From Flaccisagitta enflata (lineage: Eukaryota > Chaetognatha > Sagittoidea > Aphragmophora): DNA of 64,000 nt. This document shows positions 43,211-56,149 of this stretch, one piece after another (the first letter of the stretch is position 1; each line of letters starts with the position of its first letter). Under the pieces are notes generated by a model. The model did not search any database. It was not told the DNA's origin and was given only the letters and a program-made list of their open reading frames with translations. Both the position numbers and the translations under genes were made by a program. The stretch is taken from positions 21,514,001 through 21,578,000 of the forward strand of contig OZ231127.1 in the NCBI GenBank assembly GCA_965153355.1, written 5' to 3'.

Positions 43211-44591
43211 AGGTGGTCTCAAAGCAATCTAATTCCTTTCCTCATTGTAAATGGCAAGTTGTGAGAAAAATAAATCCCCATTTCTCCCTTACATGGTTTC
43301 TCTTCTCCACATGTTTAACATTTAAAATGGTCTCGCTTTTGTTTGTCTTAGATCTTTGAAACAAGCTGAAAGTAGAAACATCAACAACAACAATTTACCA
43401 ACGCAGCTTTGGTTTCCTGAAGTAAGATGTAAAGAAGAAGGACAGGAAAATTTAAGGTATTTCTAAAAAGAAGGTTTCGTCACCATAACAGGGTGTGCAA
43501 AAAATTTCGTACTTTCCATCAAATCTCAAGAAAAGGCGCCTAGATTTGGAGAAATTCTTTCAAGTTAATGTTCAGTGTTAAAGATTAGGCTATTTTCCAT
43601 ACTTTAGCTTAGGAAAAAGGATACATGGTAGACAGCAGAATACATTTTTAGACCAACAGGGACACAAGTAGAAAGTAACAAAAGATTACTTTTTTTGTGA
43701 TTAAACATTTTTGTCTTATCTGAATTTGATTGATAAATCATTTTTATTGACTGAAACCACTCCAAGTTTACCAAAGTAACTTCCCTTTATGCCTTTTTTC
43801 TCAAACAATCCATCCAGGGGCCGATAGAGTTACAAAAACTTTCATTTTTGAATAAACACAGCTCTGCAAATAAGTTTATGTCAAAATCTGATTTTCTCTT
43901 TTCTCCCAAGTACATGTCATGGTCATGTATGAAAATATTATCAGCTGATCTTAATTTCTACTTTAACTGAGATACTTTGCTTCAAATTTCAGTTCATATA
44001 GGCAATGAGCCGAGTCCGAATTTTTTTGCTCACCCTGTTGGAAATGTATGATATGAATTACTGAACTGATAGACAAAAACAGCAAGACGGGGGCTGATAC
44101 ACAGAGAAAAATGATAAGAAAGGTTGAGGGATTGAACAAAGAAGAAACTTATAAAGTGATTAGGCGGTATGTAAACAAACAAAGAAAAAAATCATTCAAG
44201 AAAAAACAGAAATCACAAAAAGAAAAAAAAGCCCGATGTTGAGGCGGCGACTACGCTCTCCGATCTTAGGTAACGAAAACATTTTTTCGTCTTCTGTCGT
44301 TTAGAGGCAACGGCCCAGAACTATCAGAAGGGGGGGGGGGGTTCATGTTAAACTTTGTATGTGTGCTTTAACTGATTCCTAAGGTATGCGCAACATCGAA
44401 TCCGAAAAATCAATGGTTTGCATGTACTACGAGAATTGCTTATCAAAAGGCACTTTTAAGCGTAGATTATGACGATAGAGGTTCATAAATTTGACTAATG
44501 AAAATGTTAGTGGATCATTGGTCCAGCATTGATGCAAAAGAGGGGCAAAACACTATATTTCTCCCTAAAAGAATTTGCCGCCTGAAAGAAA
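43211..44591. other. Intergenic DNA, no gene seen
   Basis: AT-rich. A remnant of the foldback family (GAGGCAACGGCCCAGAA and a G-run) lies at about 44305-44340. No gene. Confidence 0.5.
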
Positions 44592-44735
44592 ACAAGGCCG
44601 GATACACGGCAATCCAGTCGCGGACGGTTTGGCAGGAGCAGTAATGCGAAAACCACTCGGAATTCAACAAGTACCCCGGGGGTACAACGATGCGTCCACA
44701 TGCGGCTTAGCTTGTTAATGACAACTTTCGCGCGC

Positions 44736-44814
<79 letters not shown>

Positions 44815-45040
44815 ATTGCATCAACCTGAAATGATGAAATCGACTTTGCGAACGTTTGCGATCGATTTCAACTCGAGCGTGACGGACCGACCGACGGACC
44901 GACCGACCGACGGACGGACAAAGCCTCTTATAGAGATGCGTGGACGCATCTAAAAATGTGACGAACCGACGGCTCTACCGACATACCGACCTACCAACCG
45001 AAACAGCAAGGTGTAGAGTCGCGTGTCCGCGACTAAAAAA
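44592..45040 (+). mobile_element. Helentron-like element, AGTCGCGGAC type, split by a second
   Basis: 5' part 44592-44666 (ACAAGGCCGGATACACGG, AGTCGCGGACGG) and 3' part 44957-45040 (GACGAACCGACGGC, GGTGTAGAGTCGCG, hairpin AGTCGCGTGTCCGCGACT followed by AAAAAA). The two halves belong together by subfamily: the 5' AGTCGCGGAC is the complement of the hairpin's GTCCGCGACT. Confidence 0.82.
44667..44956 (+). mobile_element. Nested helentron-like element, ATGCGTCCAC type
   Basis: ACAAGTACCCCGGGGGTAC, GATGCGTCCACATGCGG, a (CT)n tract at 44738-44811, ATTTCAACTCGAGCGTG, core GACGGACCGACCGACGG, GACAAAGCCTCTTATAG, hairpin AGATGCGTGGACGCATCT followed by AAAAA. Complete and inserted into the element around it. 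Confidence 0.88.
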
Positions 45041-45072
45041 GAAGACAAAAAGAAAAAGAAGAATAAAAGAAA

Positions 45073-45172
45073 ACAGGGCCAAGTAAGCCAATATGTTCGA
45101 CGTGTGGATCGTCGACCGACAGACCAACGGACAAAGCATCTTATTGATGTGCGTTGTCGCGCATAATAAAAA
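45073..45172 (+). mobile_element. Short helentron-like element
   Basis: ACAGGGCCAAGTAAGCC, TTCGACGTGTGGATCG, core GACCGACAGACCAACGG, GACAAAGCATCTTATTG and end TGTGCGTTGTCGCGCATAAT. About 100 bp, with a worn hairpin. Confidence 0.72.
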
Positions 45173-45479
45173 GATCAATGAAATGGAAATGGAATGAGGA
45201 GAATATAACATAAAACACAAGAGGCGGCTTCTCCTCAGTTGGGGTTCTCAGAGATTCGTCTCTTTGATCGATAGAATCCAGTCTGTTTTAATTTGGGGGA
45301 TTAGAGGGGCTCCTTTTCTGCTTAAGCCTCAATAAAACTAGGCGCTTAGGGAAAGGGAATCGACCCAGGCACATACAAGAGAGAACACAAATCTCTTTTT
45401 TTTTCAAAAGAGTAAAGGTATATCTACCCCCTGCCACCTCCACTCCTTCCTGTCAGTCTGTCTGTCTTTTTACCCCTCT

Positions 45480-45511
<32 letters not shown>

Positions 45512-45514
45512 AAA
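45173..45514. other. Intergenic DNA, no gene seen
   Basis: Ends in a short (CT)n tract at 45483-45511 next to the LINE remnant. Confidence 0.5.
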
Positions 45515-46775
45515 CTTTTCTCAAATTCAAAAAGGGCCAAGAAGTATGAAGCTGAAGTCGTACTGGAATACCCAAAAGAGTTTGTAAACAAGACCGTGTT
45601 GGACCAAGCTAAAATCAAAGCAGCATTATTTAAAAAAGAGCTACATGAGGTCAGGGCGGAGGCGTGGCAGACAAAACCACAGCACGGCGTGTATCTGCGA
45701 CAACTGAAGGAAACAGGAGCGGATGTAAAAGAATCTCTAGGCTGGCTCAATAAATGTTACATGGACCCATTTCCGAAAGCTTTATCTGTGCAGCCCAGGA
45801 ACTGGCCCTTTTTACTAAATGCCATGAGAGGTATATCCTCAAAACTCACAACGACTCTACCTGTAGAATTTGCAAAAAACCAGGAAACGATGAGTCCATA
45901 TACCATATCCTGTCAGGGTGTGATGCACTAGCAAAGAGAGAATATTTTACACGTCATAACGCAGTCTGTAAATACCTACACTATACCATAAGCAAACACT
46001 ATGGCCTGCCCGCGGGACAAAACTGGTTTATGCATGAGCCAAAGGAGGCCACTGTCAATAAACAGGTTGACTTGATATATGACCAGTAGGGCGGCTACCT
46101 GGAGGGTCAAATGTGGTCAAATTTCAGAACGCCTCAGCCAACTAACCATACACTCTACGTCATATTTAAAAAGGAATTGAGGCCAGCGGAGATCGGTATC
46201 TGAAAAGAAAACCCGCACGGCAACACTATAGAGTTACAATGGGCGTAAAAATGCTTTCATATACTTTACCATTGTGTTGCCGTGCGGGTTTCTTGATCAA
46301 ATACCGACCTCTGCTTGTCTGATTTACTGCCCAAATGCCGCTTAGAATGTATGGTTAGATGGCGGAGGTATTTTGAATTTTGAGCCAAATTCACCCTTCA
46401 GGTAACCAGCCTAATGACCAGGTCCTGACAACTGATATGGCGGTAGGGGCGAATCGACCAGACATATTAGTAAAGGACAAAGCCGCTTAAAAGATATACA
46501 TCATCGACGTTGCCTGCCCATGTGATCTCAATATATACAAATCGGAAAACACAAAGGTGGCCAAGTATATCGGGCTAAAGGGACAACTGCAAAAAATGTC
46601 TGGTTATGACTGTACCATTGTGCCTGTGGTTATTGGTGGATTGGGCGCTGTGACCCGCAATCTAAAGAACCATCTATCAACTATCCCTGGGTATCCAAAT
46701 ATCACCATGTGCCAAAAGATCGCGCTGTTGGGGTCAAAACAAATACTTGCGGACGTTCTTTCAAGAAGCCGCTGA
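45515..46775 (+). pseudogene. C-terminal remnant of a LINE ORF2 with probable restriction-like endonuclease
   Basis: Fragments in two frames keep the hallmark order of a non-LTR retrotransposon end: AAQELALFTKCHERYI, a CCHC knuckle (CRICKKPGNDESIYHILSGC), ALAKREYFTRHNAVCKYLH, then after the MITE NRPDILVKDKA, IYIIDVACPCD and CTIVPVVIGGLGAVTRNL. The RHN and RPD-x12-D motifs next to a CCHC knuckle suggest the restriction-like endonuclease class (R2/R4/NeSL group); clade is inferred. It is dead: a frameshift near 45765, a stop at about 46489, a 327-bp MITE insertion, and no reverse transcriptase domain upstream. Confidence 0.85.
46087..46413. mobile_element. hAT-type MITE with 8-bp TSD ATGACCAG
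   Basis: Exact ATGACCAG at 46079-46086 and 46414-46421. The ends TAGGGCGGCTACCTGGAGGG and, inverted, CCCTTCAGGTAACCAGCCTA pair imperfectly. The centre forms a long hairpin (GCAGAGGTCGG type arms around AACCCGCACGGCAACAC). TSD length and T/A at positions 2 and 7 fit hAT. Its removal restores continuity of the LINE remnant's frame. Confidence 0.92.
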
Positions 46776-46878
46776 ATCAAGGCGGTCCCATAGGGGCAGG
46801 CAGCCCCACGGATCGCAACTCTTGAAGCCCAGCAAGACTAAAATCTATGCTGGAGTATTGAAAATTGTATTCAACCTA

Positions 46879-46977
<99 letters not shown>

Positions 46978-47584
46978 AACTCTTGGTGAGAGGTATGAAA
47001 CTGAATTAGTCTTCATGGAATCAGATTTTTTCCCGAAAGAGAAAAAAAGGAGAAAACAAAAAAATAAGAAAAAGAAATTAAAAAACTAACAAAAAAAAAA
47101 AGAAAAGAAAAAAAAACATGAATAAAAGAAAAAGATACACGGACGAAGATGCCAACCATGTCAGTTGTTACCGATTAAAGAAGGGAATAAAGATTTAAGA
47201 TGTGGGGACTCCTGCCTCGGACGTAGAAGATGAAAGTAAGACGAGGCCAAGAAATGTCCAAAAGATGCGTCCTCTCAAGATATGAATTATGATTTATAAA
47301 GCAATGGATAGAAAGAAATGGAGATAAAGTATTTCAAATTATTGTGTTACAAATCGTCCATCACACCCTCTTATAGTGGAGATGGGAGGACTTATTAAAT
47401 AATCCAGCGGAAATCATAATCGGAAAAGGGATTAAAGAAATCATCATTTCGTCTAGGGCCACCCAAGTCTTGTTTTCCTTAGGATTTATGACCATAAAGA
47501 ATAAGTTCTGATAGAAGGGAGATTTCAGATTAGAGTTAGACGACAGAACTGGTCGCGTTTGGTTGGACAGGGGCAGTAACAAAA
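46776..47584. other. Intergenic DNA with (CT)n
   Basis: (CT)n of about 97 bp at 46879-46975, then Lys-codon-like A-rich sequence. No gene seen. Confidence 0.6.
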
Positions 47585-47720
47585 ACAAGGTCGGCTACAC
47601 GGCTACCCATTCGCGTGCGGGTGGGCAGTGGCAGCGAACGAAAGGGTCACTGAGGCATTTAGAAGGACAGTAGGCGTAGGGCCAGAAACACTTTAAACGC
47701 CAAAAGTGATGGACGGACCG
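47585..47720 (+). mobile_element. 5' half of a helentron-like element
   Basis: ACAAGGTCGGCTACACGG, TTCGCGTGCGGGTGGGC, then GATGGACGGACCG; no 3' hairpin follows. Confidence 0.7.
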
Positions 47721-47918
47721 AATAAGGGACCGTATAAAAAACGCGAAGAACGCGACCAACAAGGATAGGTAAGATATAAGGGAGCAGCAGCCTTGTATGC
47801 GTGGGATGTAGAATACAAACAGGTCTAAGTAGGCTAATGAGACTGACGTACAGACATGACCTGCTGTAGGCGCACTTTAGCGCACGTGAGAATATATGTT
47901 AGTAAATCCCGAGATAAC
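47721..47918. other. Short non-coding gap with a worn element
   Basis: 47819-47885 (ACAGGTCTAAGTAGGC to GCGCACTTTAGCGCACG) looks like a degraded GGCC-AAGTAGG type helentron-like copy. Confidence 0.45.
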
Positions 47919-48515
47919 CATGGCAAAGAAAAAAAAGACAGTGATTTTGATATACTCCTACGCACTCATTTTTTTGATCTGCCTAAAATCCTTTTAGGTA
48001 GTAATAGTAAATCAAACTACTCAGCAAAAAAATCAGAACTCAAAAAAGTTAATTTTTGAGCCCGTAGCATCATTTTTTGTGAAAAAACATCAGAAATTAA
48101 AGAAGGGGAAAAAACTCCATATTTACAACTTTTAGAAAATTCATTTTGACAATTTTTACAAAAATTGATGCTACAGGTACAAAAATGAACTTTTTTGAGT
48201 TCTGATTTTTTTGCTGAGTCACAAAATCAACATTCTATGAACGCCTGAGATGATTTTTGAGGCTGCTCAAAAAAATAAGCTTGCAGTTACAACTATTTTT
48301 TCAGTGAAAATCATATGCCATTGGCAAATCATCATTTGACAAAATATGCAAAAATTGTTGCTACAGCCACAAAAATCAACTTTTTTGAGTTCTGATTTTT
48401 TCGCTGAATCACAAATTTGTCATACTACTACCACCTAAAAGGATTTGAAGTTATTCAAAAAAATGGGCTTGTAGTGCCACTTTGAAAATCACTGTCTTTT
48501 TTTTTTTGCCATAGT
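47919..48515. mobile_element. Palindromic element with repeated inner arms
   Basis: The outer arms CATGGCAAAGAAAAAAAAGA and their complement near 48514 enclose several copies, in both orientations, of AAATCAGAACTCAAAAAAGT (48025, 48195, 48380). No coding capacity; target duplication not clear. Confidence 0.7.
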
Positions 48516-48663
48516 TAGGCAATACGCGACCAGCGATTTAAACGGAACAACGCAGCAAATGCACCTAATGAAGCACAGAGGCAAACAGGCGTTTGCTAAT
48601 GAAGAGAGGAGGAAGAAAACATTGGTCAAATTGACCAAATCTGGATTTTTGAATGCTGATTAA

Positions 48664-48792
48664 ACAAGGCCGACACCTATAAATCGCGTGCGAGACTTTC
48701 CTAATTTCTGACTTAGAATGACTTAGTATACTCTTAGAGAACGGACAGATGGACGAAGCGGGGTGTAGAGTCGCGTGCACGCGACTAAAAAA
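48664..48792 (+). mobile_element. Helentron-like element, TCGCGTGC type
   Basis: ACAAGGCCGACACC, AATCGCGTGCGAG, weak core GACAGATGGACG, GCGGGGTGTAGAG, hairpin AGTCGCGTGCACGCGACT followed by AAAAAA. Confidence 0.82.
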
Positions 48793-48846
48793 AGAGGAAA
48801 AGCACATACACAAAGCAGGCTATCTCTTGAGTTTTATAGACTTGAG

Positions 48847-49227
48847 CAGTCTATGGACAAAATGAGGAGAGTAGATTTTGCTGATCACCGGTTTGATGCT
48901 TAGGCGTAGTTGATTTTAAAATGTAAGTTTGTTATTACCTCATAGCAAATTACTAAGGACTGAGTTAAACTAACGGAAGAATGATTACTACCTGTAGTAA
49001 TCGTTCTAAATGTAGGTTTGTAATTACCTCGTAGAAAATTTCTTGAGACTGAAAGAAACTAACGGAAGAATGATTACTACCTGTAGTAATCGTTCTCGCA
49101 TTAGTTTCTTTCAGTCCTCAATCATTTTCTTTAAGGTTAATACAAACCTACATTCTAAAATAAACTACGCCTAAGCATCAGACCGGTGATCAGCAAAATC
49201 TAATCTCCTCGTTTTGTCCATAGACTG
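48847..49227. mobile_element. Palindromic MITE with 4-bp TSD TGAG
   Basis: Ends CAGTCTATGGACAAAATGAG and, inverted, CTCGTTTTGTCCATAGACTG; TGAG at 48843-48846 and 49228-49231. The interior contains two tandem copies of GAAGAATGATTACTACCTG with its own small hairpin. End sequence and TSD length match the element at 6912. Confidence 0.9.
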
Positions 49228-49327
49228 TGAGGGAGAATTCATTGGTTCATTCATAAAAGTCGCGGTAAAGAAATGATACAGTATGATATTGATTAAGCGA
49301 TAGTGCACATAAGCTGAAGATTGATGT

Positions 49328-49461
49328 AAGAAAACATTTCGTTTGGGATTTTCATACTAGGAATTTTCGAAGCATATGGACGCTCCATCATCAGTTTCAA
49401 ATTCAGCGTCCATATGCTTTGAAAATGCCTTTTATGTGAATCACAAACGAAATGTTTTCTT
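49328..49461. repeat. 134-bp near-perfect hairpin
   Basis: Arms of about 56 bp: AAGAAAACATTTCGTTTG and GAAGCATATGGACGCT on the left, with complements AGCGTCCATATGCTT and CAAACGAAATGTTTTCTT on the right. Probably a small MITE or a fragment of one; no flanking duplication is evident. Confidence 0.82.
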
Positions 49462-49565
49462 CTACTATGTTGCATAATGTCAGTAATGTCATATATCCAC
49501 CAATTATAAGAATTTATGATCTGTTTATAGGTTTCGCCAATTTTATACCAAGATCGAATAGTATT

Positions 49566-49855
49566 CTATACCGCCTGAAGGGATCGTCCCCGCCGTACCT
49601 GCGTTAGATAGTGCCGAGAAAGCGTGCAATGTTGTCATATGGACCGTCCAATGTGCAGTCATGAAAATGAAAGGAGAAAGGGTGGGGGGGAGGGCGAAAA
49701 TTAATCGGAAGTCCACCCCACAGCACATTGAACGCATACAAACAAATTGCACAAACACACATATCAAGATCCATCAGCCTACAACAGTCTATCCCCCAAA
49801 CGAAGTTTGTTTCCGCTTACCGGCACGACGACGACGTCCCCTGCAGGCGGAATAG
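49566..49855. mobile_element. 290-bp TIR element, short derivative
   Basis: Left end CTATACCGCCTGAAGGG; right end CCCCTGCAGGCGGAATAG, roughly inverted. Its first 61 bp recur at 49860 and its last 58 bp recur at 59015-59072, the ends of the large element next to it. TATT lies on both sides (49562-49565, 49856-49859). Probably an internally deleted copy. Confidence 0.8.
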
Positions 49856-50639
49856 TATTCTATACCGCCTGAAGGGATCGTCCCCGCCGTACCTGCGTTA
49901 GATAGTGCCGAGAAAGCGTGGCAATGACATGAGTATGGAGGCTGTCAAACGCCTCCGCATGTAAAGGGTTAAGCGTAAATCTCTAAAATACCAACCCATA
50001 TCTAACCCAGTACTAAAACAGAAAGGGCGAAACTAAGGGACAAGGAAAAAATCATTTGCGCTATCGTATGATACTCCCTGCCATCCAGAGTGATACAAGG
50101 ATGCCGGCGGCTGATTCCTATTAACTGGTTTATCCTTGAGAAGCAAAGTTGCAGCCGGCTTGAGCTTCACACACTGAGACATCCTGGAGGATGTCCGGAG
50201 AAAAACACTAAATTCTCTCTGTAGTGTTTTCCATCAAAGAGGGGAGCGAAGGAGTAAGGGCCAGTCTTCATAACGACGCCAGCCCGTAGACGAAAGTCAA
50301 ACCGTGGAGCACACTTAGAAGAAGGGAGAGGAGCAATTGATGCGGCAGGCATCGGGAAGACAAAGATTGGCGAAGGATATTTGGGGCGCTTGAATCGGCG
50401 CTAAATTTGCGCTTGGTGCGAAGCTTTGAGCTTATCCTTGGCGAAGAAGTTGAATGGAGCCGCATCTCTGTTAAAAGACTCCACAGGAATACTTTCTCTA
50501 AACTACAGAACATGTCTAGCAACAATGAAATGGGACATCAAAACAGACAAAGAAAATATCAAAAGCAACAAGGGCAATTACCAGGCAGATGAAGACAAGG
50601 CAGAAAGCAAGAAAACCTTCATGTCAGAAAAGATATAAG

Positions 50640-53600
50640 ACAACAGGCCTGTAAGAGGGACAAAAAACGACAGTTTATACAACCAATTACAAAATTGAGG
50701 CGAACAATGTCCCAGAATCTGGCTTAAAAGGGATTCTCCTCACCCCAGCTAAAGAGGACAAAAGGTCATAAAAAACCCAAAACAACAAGACCCAAGAGAA
50801 CAGGGAAGAGATAAAAGCGACAGGCTGTACAAAGAGGCACAAACGTGACAGCATTCAAAGAAACTCAAGAAAAAATACAAGGGGATAGGACATTCCAAAC
50901 AAAGGCCACTGCAAACTGCAACTTGGAAAAACATTAGAAAGACCTATCAGTAAAGGGGAAACAGGACATGGGAAGAAAACTGCCCGACAATAGCACAAGC
51001 CAGACAGGAACCACACACCACAAAACATTTGAGACACAAATAAGCAGAAGCCCCACAAACACTACCCCAATGAAACAAGTCCCTGATCGGGAAAAGCCCC
51101 AACAGATGAGACAAAATAACAGAGCAATTTACACTTTCTAAGACAAGAGAGCCTAAGGGAACTGGACCATCCTGAAACAACAGCAGCAAGAGGTTGCGAG
51201 GAAAAGACCAACGGAGATAGGAGCCAAGCAAACTTGACAGAGAAATAAATAGCATAGGGGAATACAAAGACAGATGGAGGCTGAGGGCGCCCTTCCAACA
51301 GGTAAGTATGTATGGAAATGCCAAAACCAGACCCAGAATCTCAACCAAATTCAAAACAGTAAATCATAAGGACAAGCAAAAACAAAACAAAAACTATCCT
51401 CTAGCAAGGGAGGCGCCTTGACTGAAGGGGACAGACAAACAAAGGGGACAACAATATTTATCCGCAGTTCTTACTGCTTCTCACTGCTTCTTACTACAAG
51501 AAAGAGGAACATCCAGGAACTCAGGTCAAGATGGAAGAGACAAAAAGATACCAAAGCAAAGACAAATAGGCTCATGGGAAAGAGAGCAACCAACGTCATA
51601 GGGAAACAATGTCAAAAACATAGGACTTGGGAAAACTCACATCTGGCAACAAATTCCATTATCCTTATGACAAAATATTCTCCACAACAAACAAAACTAG
51701 GCTAGCCTACGGATGGCCAAGCACCAACATACCAAAACAAAGGCTTTAAGGTCCAAGGCCAATGGCGAAACAAACAGAGCTACCACAACAATAGAAACAG
51801 AACCCTGGACCGCTCCCTGGCTAAAATGTCGCACAAATCCCCTAAAAAGGAGCAATCACCAAAAACAAGGGGCATAAAGAATCCAGATTAATGGAAAACA
51901 TGTAATAAAGGAGGACCTGAAGGAAAGCAGCTCACAAACAAAACACCATACCATGGGAACTACTGAATTGCCCAATAGCAGAAACATAGCGGCATACAAC
52001 CTATCCCATCCTGATTGCAGCATCAGCCCCAAAAGCCTTTGAAAACAAGCCATGACATCCTGACTCCACAATGACATACCCCATCAAGCACCAAAAAACA
52101 AGAGCTAACTCCAAAAAGGTCTACCATGCAGCAAAGCGCACCACTGAAGCAAAGGCAATGCTTTGAACACCAATGCAACGTCCCAAACTTCAGGAAACAT
52201 AGACAAAATGTAATGCCAGATTTGGAAGGAACACAGCAGCACAACAGCAGCACAGCAGCATCAACCCTGATACACCATATTCCAGACGCCAAGACAGACG
52301 TACACATAAAACAAAACGCCATTCGACACAGTGTAACTGCCAAAGGCAGACAACCCTGTCCAAACAGACTAAAATAACAAGATAACTAGGGTACCAGCAG
52401 AAACCAGCAGTCAGGAAAGGGGGGGGGGGAAACAGCAGCCCATACAACATCCAGGGGACAAAGCAGAAGGCTGAGCAAACACCAGAAAGCTGAACAAAAA
52501 TCAGCCAAACAAACATCAGTCAAACAAACATCAGTCAAACAAATCTCAGCAAGCCAAGTCCGCAGCCGATGGAGACCGAGGCAAACAGCAAAAGCCCAAC
52601 AGATAGCAATGCCTGAAGCAGACAGCATTAAAAGAGAAAGAGTGCACAACAAAGGCCAAAAGGATGCAACTAAGTGGACAGCATGATGCAAAACGCCAAC
52701 AACATGTGTAAACTGTAAACTGTTAAACAGGAATAGCCAACAGCAAATTCATAAGGGCGAAGGGAAGCAAACCCCCAATCGCATTCACTCATAGCAAACT
52801 AGACACTCAGCCAACTGTGGGGCAAAACACATCTCTCCACTTATACAACACCGCATATGATACAGGTAACACCATGATATCCTAAAAGCCCTAAAAAGAT
52901 CAGATATGCAAGAGCCCACACAAGCTGACCTAGAAGATCAAGCATACAGTATTGCACACGCTCAGGGCAATGTCGCACACTCATGTATCCCTATGGGCAA
53001 TGTCAAACCACCTGTTACAGAACAAGGCTGGGAACAACAGAGCAAACACAACATGCGACTGAACCAACATTTAATATGTTTTGAAGCACAGAAAGGAGGC
53101 AAAATGAAAAAGGCCAAACCCATAAAGGAACAAATTCCTCGAACTCATACAACAGATATACAGTATGACATACAGAGCAAACCTTAAGTGCAAAACGAAA
53201 AAACAATTGCTTTCTAGGGGCAACCACCAGCATCCCATAGGCGTGCTTCACGTGACAAGGAAATGAATTAGAGCATGAGATGATGATAAAGTAAACAAAG
53301 ACACATTTTCCGACTCACACATTATTACAGTATTGTGTGAGAATTGGGTTTGAAATCCAAGGAGAAACTTGACTATATGCGATGCAAGAGAACCCTGCTG
53401 CAACCCACAACAACTCGATCAACTAATAAGAGGGATCTACACAACACTGCGAATGAGCTGGCATGAAAAGGAAAAGGAGGGAGCATATACCTCGCAAAAT
53501 GACATTGACAGAGGATAAGAGGTACAAATTTCCATGCAAAACACATCCTATCATGATCATGGGAAACTGAAACTGACATTCCAAGAGGTCAGAATCCTAG

Positions 53601-56100
53601 GCAGTACAAAGGAACAATTGCAACAACAAAACATTGATTAAACAACAGCACAAAGGATCTGTGCACAGGGGACTGGCACAAATCACCCACCTGCAGAAAC
53701 CCAAAACATTGCAGGAGCATCCTTCAAGGAAGCAATGCAATCCCGCACCCTACATGAAGAATATAGCAAAATGGTGGACTTCAGAGCACGGAATTTGTAA
53801 CAGGACCTCATATGAAGCACCATTGTGACAGACTTGATAATAAAAAAGGTGATAAATAAAAGGTGTTAGGCTGCGGCAGCCATTTAGGAAAGCAGGCTAA
53901 AATAATTGAGAACAACAATATCCCCCCACACCATTTCAACATTCCCATACTCTCAGGCAACAGTCATTTTGGCCTACAATATATATATATATATATATAG
54001 ATTTTTTCTCTTGCATAACAGAGTTGTTGACCCATTCAACAACTGTTGATATAGTTCAAAGGTAAGACATTTATGTGGGGGCGAAGACACCAGCCCCAGA
54101 GCAAAGAATGACTTCTGAAGTGCAGTCAAGTGCAAAAATATATCCATCTTAGTCTCAAACTTGACACGGAAAATTAGGGGCAATGTACTGATTTGGTGAA
54201 AGAAAAACAACCATAACTCGGGATTAAGACCTTATAGCTTGTAGAGCGTAAGGAAAGACAATATATCCTTTGAACTTTGTATCTTAAACAATCAACATAG
54301 ACTTCCAAGATGCAAATGCCTAACACCTAATCTCGTGCCAAGAAGACAAGTATCTCATTGCTCCCATCAAGATAATTAATGGATAAATGGAGGGCAGATT
54401 GGCTTTTCTTTCATGCGTCTCAACCAACGAAGGCAAATGGCCTTGTAACTCATAAGTCGTGTTAATAGGCAGGAACCATGGATAATCATATCATTCTGTC
54501 AAAGGCTATCTACCCAGGAGCAAGATAAAGCTTCCCTGTTATCAAGATAAAAAATTCTTCTTACCGCAGCAACTTCTCTAACTACTGCAACTTCTCTTAA
54601 CCATGATAAAACTGCTCTGTAGCCAGGTACTCATGTTCATAGACACATAAGCAGTTTAATTAAAATTGCTATGGGCGAAACAGATGTCCAGCCAAAATGA
54701 ACTTATTACTGATACTTGATAAACAAAACATTTGTAGATTCAATACAGAACAAACTGACAGACAATTGCTAGCTACGAACCACAAAGCGCGAACATGACA
54801 GAAGCACATAAGAGGCAAACACACAAACTTACAAGCACATTCCAAAGCCCAAACCAGGCCAACATACAATTAGGACCAAGGCCTAAAACACATGGATTTA
54901 TGGCCATATTGGATGAAAGCCCACACTCTCGCATATCTGAACTACTGCTCCAAATGGACTATCGCTTGACCTGATCAGATAAACCAGAAAACAGCAAAAT
55001 GGTGCATACCCCAAACTACAAAATTGCAGAAAACCATTCTATAGCACTCATCTGCTAGACTGACGCCCAGTCAGACTGACCTGCCTACCAGACAGAACTA
55101 CTGGAACTGTGATACAGACTAACCGTCAGGTGAACCGGCCAATTGACCGCAAGGGTAGGAGAAGAAATCAATGCTGAAAGCGCTGCCAAACAAGTGCAAA
55201 CCAGACATGCAAAGGATTGTACAAACCCATGCTTTAGATCCATGCAATGGATGACCTTTACAAGCACGTAACAGACTGCCTATAAAAATATGAAGAAAAA
55301 TCAAAACACTATTCTCTGATTCACCCTGAACAGACGACCACACCCAAGACGGCAGACTGCCATGACACTAGAGAGCAATCTACAAGCCATACCTCTTCAA
55401 TGCAAGGACACATATAACACATAACACAAAACCTATTACATCACAATACTCAAGGGCTGTAAAAACATACATATACTAAGAGGGAAGCACATCTCCGAGA
55501 AATATAGGCAATCTTATCCTAGAGCTGCAAGGCAGCAATCCACTTTTGTCCTGTGCTATGGCAAACACATTCTAAGCACCGGGCAACCTATCCACCAACC
55601 CAAAATGCCAACAATCACTATACTACCCTCTCAGTGTTTAACACACACCAAGTCGCTGCGCCCAATCAAGGGCACCAAAGATCTACCAATTCCACATTTC
55701 AGTGCCATAAACAGGACACCCACTCCACTTCTATTCCATGTCGCAGGAGACACTCAGTGGGGATGAAACAAAGCGGAAATGTTAGAGCATACCATTGTAT
55801 ACCATGTCCATTGTATACATTGTATGCATTGGCTCTACAGAACACTCACAGAGGTAGAGGGACAAGGCAGGAAAGTAGGACTGAAAAGAAGGGCTAAGGG
55901 CAAGAGACGGAGTGAAACAGGATATCCTTTAAGGGCGCCAGGCCAGGCCATGGCGAAAAATTTCCTAGAGAGGGCAAAGGCCTCTAAGAAGATAAAAGAA
56001 AGAGTGACTAAGAGAAAAGAATAGAAAAACAGACTAAGGGGGGGGGAATAGGCGCACCTACCCGACTAGGAACCACATGACAACTGACTGCAGCCCACTG
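50640..56100. other. A-rich strand-skewed stretch without genes
   Basis: By hand count, the 60 bases from 50821 have 30 A and 7 T, and the 60 from 52561 have 23 A and 4 T. The minus-strand frames here (rich in Cys, Phe, Leu, Val) follow from that skew and look non-coding. Small local repeats only (for example AAACAAACATCAGTC near 52505-52550). Confidence 0.6.
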
Positions 56101-56149
56101 CAGTCACCACACTGAGGAGGGGCTTTACCAAACAGGCGCAGAATGTCTG

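Noticed and set aside
50749-53251. Several minus-strand frames rich in Cys, Phe, Leu and Val
   Set aside because: They follow from the A-rich plus strand. No motif, start context or conserved pattern.
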